From the NCBI GenBank assembly GCA_009746045.1, contig RPFO01000072.1, positions 315,605 to 379,604 on the forward strand: a DNA stretch of 64,000 nucleotides, read 5' to 3'. A program made the translations under genes and the position numbers. Below the pieces are notes generated by a model that made no database searches, had not been told where the DNA came from, and was given only the letters and a program-made list of their open reading frames with translations. The DNA comes from Mesostigma viride (Eukaryota > Streptophyta > Mesostigmatophyceae > Mesostigmatales > Mesostigmataceae). Shown in pieces: positions 58,240 to 64,000 of this stretch. Positions within the stretch are counted from its first letter, which is position 1; each line of letters begins with the position of its first letter.

Positions 58240-58445
58240 ATTATTAATTAATTGAACTTCTGCTCCCGTTGGGGAGTCACGGAGCACCGAAGTGCTTTTA
58301 ATCCCTGTGTGTGCACAAGTACAGCTAGGAAGAAAGGGCAGAGACCCCCTTTCTCCTTCATGCCACAGGCATGCAGCAATTGCAATCGTACACGGTAACT
58401 GACGATCCGGCAAGACTGTGGGTGCAATAAGACCCAATTAGGGAT
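58240..58445 (-). mobile_element. SINE-like repeat, family 2 (copy 1)
   Basis: Contains the complements of 'ggtcttattgcacccaca', 'tgtggcatga', 'cacacagggattaaaagcac' and 'ccccaacgggagca', ending in a TTAA-rich tail at 58240-58255. It is the same orientation as the copy near 61165 and opposite to 60186-60868. Confidence 0.7.
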
Positions 58446-58639
58446 GTATTCACCGAACAACGCCATGGCTCTTGCAGGAAATGTTGCCTTTATTAGAATA
58501 AAGAAACACAGACGTAAGTCAGGTCACTTCCAAGAGCGCACGTTACTAGCACTGACAGATCGACGACCTCGTCGTAGTGCAAGTGGAACGTGCTTGCAAG
58601 AGCTAGCGACCTATAGGGCTACCAAGTCACACGTATCAA

Positions 58640-59080
58640 GGAGACAACCAGCACAGTATAACTTGACACAACTGCTTGAAGATATGCAGGGCTTCTGGGA
58701 CTATCCGTACTCCGCGCCCGCATGATTGACAAGGAGAAATGGGCTGCCATCTGCGATAAGCACCTTCCTGAGGGGTATGCTCCTGTTTTCTCCCCACGGG
58801 CCCCGCGGCCCGTTGCTAGCCAGGGTAGAAGTCCGCAGGTGGAGGTTGTTGGTCCTGAGGATAGCCGCTACACTACCGCCTCGTCTGCCATTAATTACAG
58901 TAGAGGACAGCTCGGATGAGGATTACATCCCCATCTAGTGCCGAACGGTTGGGGGATGATGCAGACGATATTTGTTTTAACTTTTGTGTAATTATTTTTC
59001 TAATGAGATTAGCATAGTATTCCGTGGCATGCCTTTGCGCATGACACGCAAGTACTTACTTACTTACTTAGTATAACTTG
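58640..59080 (+). mobile_element. Contiguous copy of dispersed element E
   Basis: Uninterrupted counterpart of 30876-33295. Frames give 'WAAICDKHLPEGYAPVFSPR' then, in another frame, 'ITVEDSSDEDYIPI' and stop, suggesting a former protein end. No protein family recognised. The tail 'acttacttacttacttagta' is a short tetramer run. Confidence 0.65.
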
Positions 59081-59084
59081 CGCG

Positions 59085-59880
59085 GTAGGCGTCCAAGTAT
59101 TCAGCACCGCTGTCACTGCTGAACTGTCACACAAATGACACAATTGATTACGTAAAGTCTGGCGCGCCTTTGGCGCGGAGATCTACCAATTGTCCATGCG
59201 GCTAGTCCTGTGGACCTGTCCGTACAGTCTGTACTCAGCATCAACTGTCTCATATAGGTCCTGGCGCGCTTATTATTACCTATCAATTGAGCATCATGCA
59301 AGTCCTGTACGGCTGTACATGAATTAAGTCCTGTCAACATCCTGCGGACTATCAAAGTGACACTTGTACATCCTGTGCCTGCACGCGCCCACCGACATTC
59401 AGTGGCACGCAGCACTGTCGGCACAGCCTAGGAAACGTCATAACATTTACGTTTCATAACCAATTAATGAGGCGTTCAAGGTGCCGTTGCCAGAAGATAA
59501 AGAGCGTAACGGCAATCTCTATCCATCTAACATAAATACTTTACGTTAACTTATGGCGCGTGGACGGGCTCAAAGGGGACCGACCTGACGTACAGTAGGT
59601 AGCGTCAGACTAGCCGCAATTGTCACAAGGGTACCGGCCCCGGTCGGCCCTTTTTGTGCCGACGCTGAGTGTGGTTCCGAAGTGCAGTCCTAGCTAGGTA
59701 GGCTTCAAACGTACATAACTAGACCTTGTACTGGCCTGCGCCAGCCGCCAGGCGTGGCGCACTGAACTGTGACAGTGAGCAGTCAGTACACCTTGTACCT
59801 GCGGGCCAGCCGGCGCCATGCAGGCCTGCGTGGCGCAATGTGAATGATAGCCAGAGTGGTGTAGGGGTCGCTTCAAACTG
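59085..59880. other. No gene recognised
   Basis: Only short frames. A 'ggcgcgcctttggcgcg' GC patch at 59160 and 'tggcgcactgaactgtgaca' type words are present. I see no coding or repeat structure I can support. Confidence 0.45.
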
Positions 59881-61075
59881 CTGGGGAGCACTCATGCTCC
59901 CCGACACCGCCGACGATGTGGACATTCGCATAGTGATTCGGTCTGGCCTGGGCCAGGCTTCGTTCGCTCAACCCCTACTGGCACTCGAAGGACCTGGGCG
60001 AGGACCGCAAGCGAGTGCTCAGTCTTTAAATGTGACTCCTGGTCCTCACGGTGCTCGTGCACCTATGGCGCAGAGGCATGGATGCTCACGGACACGCTGC
60101 CCACCCGGCTGGACGGCACGGTTACCAGGATGCTTCGCCAGGTCCTGAACGTGGGGTTTTTCACACATAGGTCTTAATTAGAGTCCAGCCTGATGCCTCT
60201 AGAGAATGTATGCCTAGCCGTGCCACCATACCTAGTCACGTGCACCGCTAACGCACGGTACACAGCCAGCCATAGCCTTAGCTTAGCCCTTGTACAGCCA
60301 GCCGGCCATGCTACGGATTCTCCCGATCGATTTCTAGTGGCCTGCGCTGGTTCTCTCCTTGATGCTACGTCTTGGCTATGCTTCGCTTACTTGCCCACGC
60401 TCCTTGTTATGATATGCTCACGCGGGTCTTATTGCACCCACATGCAGAACTTGCCGGATCGTCTATCGTGTCCGATTGCTGCTGTGGCATGCCTCTGGCA
60501 TGAAGGAGAAAGGATGTCTCTGCCCTTTCTTCCTGTTGTGATCAGATTACTTGCCCACGCTCCTTGTTATGCCATGCTCACATGGGTCTTATTGCACCCA
60601 CAGATTGCCGGATCCGGCGTTAGCGTGTCCGTTTCGCTAGCGCGCCCGAGTGCGTATGTGGCATGCCTCAGGCATGAAGGAGACTGGGGGTGTCTGCCCT
60701 GTCTCCTGTTGTGCACACACAGGGATCAAAAGCACTTCGGTGCTCCGTGGCTCCCCAACGGGAGCACGTGTTTCATTAATTCCTGTTGTGCACATGCAGG
60801 GATTAAAAGCACTCTGGTGCTACGTGACTCCCCAACGGGTGCACGAGTTTAATTAACTAATCAATTAATTAATTAGAGTCTTTGTATAAGGGTATGCCTA
60901 GCATTTCGGACGAGATTAGACAGTGTAGGATAGCATTCGTAGGACATCCTGCTCGCACCAATCAGTTAGACACCGGCCTCGGTCTGGCCGGCCCCCATGG
61001 CGGCTTGGCCAACCAGGGCAGCATATCCTGACCTGGCCTGGCCCCAAGAACAGTCCTAGAAAGATGGGTAAACCT
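59880..61075 (+). pseudogene. LINE ORF2 C-terminal fragment, split by an insertion
   Basis: Left part (59890-60185) reads 'LPDTADDVDIRI', 'TYGAEAWML' and 'LDGTVTRMLRQVLNVGF'. Right part (60869-61075) reads 'SLYKGMPSISDEIRQCRIAF' and 'DTGLGLAGP'. Both align in order to ORF2 of the LINE at 50587-53757, so this is a second, older and frameshifted member of that family. Confidence 0.85.
60174..60880 (+). mobile_element. SINE-like family 2 insertion with 12-bp target duplication
   Basis: The insert 60186-60868 (683 bp) splits the LINE fragment and is flanked by TTAATTAGAGTC at 60174-60185 and 60869-60880. It contains two partial internal duplications (about 60405-60560 versus 60545-60780) and ends in hairpin 'gtgc..cccaacgggtgcac' plus a TTAA tail. 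A target-site duplication of this length with an AT tail fits retroposition. Confidence 0.75.
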
Positions 61076-61077
61076 GC

Positions 61078-61160
61078 CATTAAATTAATTAATTAATTAA
61101 TTAGTTACTTAATTAATTAATTACTTAATTAATTAATTACTTAATTAATTAATTAATTAA
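61078..61160. repeat. (TTAA)n tract
   Basis: TTAATTAA repeats punctuated by 'gttac'/'ttac'. They lie between the LINE fragment and the next family 2 copy, probably as merged retroposon tails. Confidence 0.85.
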
Positions 61161-61245
61161 ACACGTGCTCCCGTTGGGGAGTCACGGAGCACCGAAGTGC
61201 TATTAATCCCTGTGTGTGCACAACAGGAGCAGTGTACAGCCATAC
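61160..61245 (-). mobile_element. SINE-like repeat, family 2 (truncated copy)
   Basis: Reads 'gtgctcccgttggggagtca', 'cggagcaccgaagtgc' and 'taatccctgtgtgtgcacaa' directly after the TTAA tract, so it is the 3' end of a reverse-strand copy. Confidence 0.7.
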
Positions 61246-61670
61246 GCAATACGCAATCATACGGGGCCCATGGGTATGGTGTATAGTACGCCATACGGGG
61301 TATAATACGCAAATCATACGGGGACTCTTGAAAATGCTGTTTTTTGCATGGTTCAGGGGGTTCTTCAACATTCTGACCAATCAGGCATGTTTTTTTTGTG
61401 TTCTTGCAACACCACTTGCCTTACACTATACTTTTCGTCCGAGGGTAGTAAAAAGGATCCGAGGCGTAAATTACGAGGTCTTATCTTACTACCTAGATAC
61501 GAGGCGTGAGATCCAACGCCGTAATCATTACTACCTATCATCCTACGTAGTAATTTTACTAGCCGTAAGTAAGAGTAACGTTACGACTGCACATCTTTGG
61601 TAGTACATTACCGACAGAGTAAATTACCGCGACGGGTCTTGGTTGGTAATCTACCACCTGTATTGTCAGG

Positions 61671-62951
61671 GTGCTGGACCTCTACCTGGGGCACGGCGCT
61701 GCGTATCGACGGCTCAGCTACGACGAGGTCAGCACTTGGGTCTCCCACATGCCCTCCCTGCAAGCGTGGCAAACTCTTATAAGTGCGATACCAGCTGCGT
61801 GGCATGCATTGATGACTGCCCCACGCAAGCCAATTATAACCGGCGACTGGGTTAGCTTCTACGCCGACGGAGTCACGCCTGCGTGCAAGGGTTTAGTCGT
61901 GACGGTTCTGCCACATGAGGGGCTCCAACTACAGCTGCTGGACGCTATTTCTGGCCACAATGGGTGTCTGTATCAACTATCCACCTTATATGCGTACACG
62001 CCAGCTTCCCAGTGTCACCGCATACGAGTAGTCCCATGGTCTGTGCCAAGATCTTGCATGATCCAGCCGGACCCATTATCCCCGGTTGAGAGCATTACAT
62101 GGCTACACGTGGGCAACACACGGCTCGATCTACTACATCTGGACCCGGTTGAATTTGGATGGGTCTTAACCAAGGGGGACATCAGAACCAGCAAATGTAT
62201 CTTTGAGTACACCGCAGATTGGGGTTATGATATCTTGTTGCATACGTACCATCAGCCCCATCCGGGCCGAGCCCGCTGGGGAATACATTGGCCGGGCTAC
62301 ACTTGGGTTAAGATGATTACCCTGGCGGTAGACCACCCTCTCGTGGACCGCAGGGCCACTGATGTACAACACCTTTTGATGCATAGGGCGATAGGGGTCT
62401 GTGCTACGCTCCACGAGCGTTTTGGTCATGATGCATCATGCCTGTGCACGCACCCTAGTGAAACCATTGAGCACAGGTTTCTTTATTGTAATCTCCCTGG
62501 GGTTTGGACGTGGCTCATTAACATCTGGGCCGCATGGACGGCATCGCCACCCACTCTCCCAATCAGCGTGCGTACCATCATTTTCGGTATTGCTGGCACA
62601 CCAGGGACCGAGCTTTCAGTTTCCCAAGCAGAATGGATATGGCTACGCACTACTATGCTATACGCGATATGGACCATACGCAACGAGACCGTCTTTAAGG
62701 TCCGCGAGGAGTATACCCGCGGCGGCGTAGTCCGGCGCTTTATATACCTATGGAATGCGGCTATGCGCCGCTACTGGCTGTTAGCTCAGGAACAACACAG
62801 GGTGTGGGACCCAGGGCCCAATAACGACAAGCCCAGCCCGCTCCAGCTTTTTCATGATCTACTGGGCCGTAATCAGGTATTCACCAGTATGCCTCATGGC
62901 GACATTACTCAGGTCCAATGGCTTCCCTGGTCTAATAACGCGCCCTATTAG
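61671..62951 (+). pseudogene. LINE C-terminal fragment with zf-RVT-type motif
   Basis: An open frame of 426 residues. Residues about 255-285 contain 'CLCTHPSETIEHRFLYCNLP' followed by 'GVWTWL', the Cys/His motif near the C-terminus of many plant and algal LINE ORF2 proteins (zf-RVT type). The upstream part has no reverse transcriptase core, so this is a 5'-truncated element. It is a different family from the LINE at 50449-55636. The frame is long and uninterrupted, so the insertion may be fairly young. The start shown is only the first possible start codon. Confidence 0.7.
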
Positions 62952-63350
62952 CCTTTCACCTGTCACCGCCACACGTGTGTGTGCCCACCTTCATTAGGAT
63001 TCGCTGATACTCATTTCCCCTCTCACCTCTTTGGTCCATAATTGGCTAATAAAATATACCCATTTCCCCGAAATCTACCACCTGTAGATTAGGTGCCAGT
63101 GATCCGATGCTGTAAGATACGTTTCAGTAAGTTACTTCGGGGATCTTTGCCTGTACACGGCCAGATGGATAATTATATTGTAATGGAGAAGTGGGAGAAC
63201 GTGCGTGTCTATTAGCAAATGCAGCGAAATATAAAAATGTAGTTATCAGCCTTTTTCGCCTATTCAGCAGTTGTCGTTGTCGGCCGTTGTCAGTAAGCGG
63301 CTATAGATTATGTGTGCTGGGGCCGGTGAAAAGACGCTAGCAAAGTTCGT
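62952..63350. other. Probable LINE 3' region and intergenic sequence
   Basis: No gene recognised. 'cagtagataggtgccagtg'-like text and a low-complexity 'ttgtcgttgtcggccgttgt' stretch precede the next gene start. Confidence 0.4.
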
Positions 63351-63354
63351 CTGA

Positions 63355-63953
63355 ATGGCGTCCAATAGAGGGGATTTTATTCTTAGTGGATTGTTGGACG
63401 AGGAGAAGGCGAGGTTGCTGGCGGAGAATGCGAAAGAGCAGAGGGAAGCAGCGGAAGCCGTGCGTGGAAGATGAGGTAACGGGATGGAGTGTGGGCCCTG
63501 GCTTCTGGTTATGAAATGATGGCGGTTGCAGGCCAGCCGTGCTCGCTGGTAATGGGTGCGTGGTGTTGAAATCCAAGTTCTGCGCGTATTCTGTTTTTTG
63601 GTCAATGATTGAAGGGATGTCGCCTTGTTTTATTTTTGTGCATCTGCGTCCCGTCGTGACTGCCTCGTCATGGACGCCCAGGGGTAGAAGTTCGAACGAG
63701 GGAATGATTTTTCAAACGCCTGGATATGTTATGATAGTACGAATAAATGGTAATGGGTAGAGGCGGCCAAAATTTTGTTGGAAGTGTGCCAACGCCGCAC
63801 ATACGACTTGAACAACCCTAGGTATCTTAGGAAAAGGAAACACGGATACGTCGGAGTGGAGGAAGAGGAAGACGATGACGATGGTGAAGACGGAGAGGTT
63901 TACAATGGAGGCCTTGAGAATGGGGAGACATTGAATCAGGAGAGCAGGGTAGC
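63355..63953 (+). CDS. Probable start of an unrecognised gene (partial)
   Basis: A first exon may begin at ATG 63355 with 'MASNRGDFILSGLLDEEKAR' and a Glu/Ala helix, ending at donor GCC|gtgcgt (63460) before an in-frame stop at 63472. A later exon ends 'NQESRVA|gtgagt' at 63953. It carries 'CQRRTYDLNNPRYLRKRKHG' and an acidic run 'EEEEDDDDGEDGE', starting near 63766. A middle exon is not resolved. The basic-then-acidic layout suggests a nuclear protein (inference). The gene would continue past the window end. Confidence 0.35.
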
Positions 63954-64000
63954 GGTGAGTGGCCCGTCATGAATTACATTGTGGTTGCAGTTGTTAGCGA

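Noticed and set aside
63766..63953. Ribosomal protein bL34-like motif ('RRTYDLNNPRYLRKRKHG')
   Set aside because: The following residues are acidic and lack the basic core of bL34, so the similarity is probably chance.

Overview
This is a nuclear window from a eukaryote, most likely a green alga (inference). The coding exons are GC-rich, GT-AG introns are long, the central gene pairs PAS-like segments with a two-component receiver domain, and the rest is dense with retrotransposons (L1-like LINE, copia), a hAT-like DNA transposon and short GC-rich satellites. No bacterial operon structure, rRNA, tRNA or CRISPR array was recognised.

Layout. 1-4.5 kb: no confident gene; a diverged transposon copy, two small tandem duplications and TATA-like stretches. 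4.5-30.5 kb: one large plus-strand gene in nine inferred exons. Its phases agree at all eight junctions, giving about 1541 residues: PAS-like segments, a Ser/Ala/Pro linker, a complete receiver domain rebuilt only by splicing (including a 38-nt exon), and a long disordered tail. Its first intron holds an 8.85 kb array of a 9-bp G-rich unit and its second a 6.05 kb array of a 35-bp pyrimidine-rich unit. The giant reading frames there are repeat artefacts. 30.5-34.3 kb: repeat remnants, SINE-like copies and a decayed retroelement ORF1. 34.3-39.3 kb: a decayed copia-like element on the minus strand, split by a hAT-like element with an exact 8-bp target duplication. 39.3-42.7 kb: broken coding-like sequence and repeats. 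42.7-45.1 kb: hexanucleotide satellites. 45.7-48.8 kb: a 156-bp perfect inverted repeat and two unrecognised genes. 49.4-57.7 kb: a resolvable three-layer nest: a 158-bp tandem array, interrupted by a TIR element (TSD TTAATTTAA), which is interrupted by a 5.2 kb full-length LINE (TSD AAAACAAATCAT). 58-63 kb: SINE-like copies, a second LINE fragment interrupted by a SINE-like insert, and a LINE C-terminal fragment. 63.3-64 kb: the probable start of a gene that runs out of the window.

The most unusual biology is in the central gene. Its introns carry kilobases of splice-signal-like tandem DNA: about 980 donor-like GTGAG units in one, and a stretch of about 6.16 kb without a single AG dinucleotide in the next, ending exactly at the inferred acceptor. 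A third intron contains tandem copies of the exon end that encodes the phospho-acceptor aspartate together with its splice donor.
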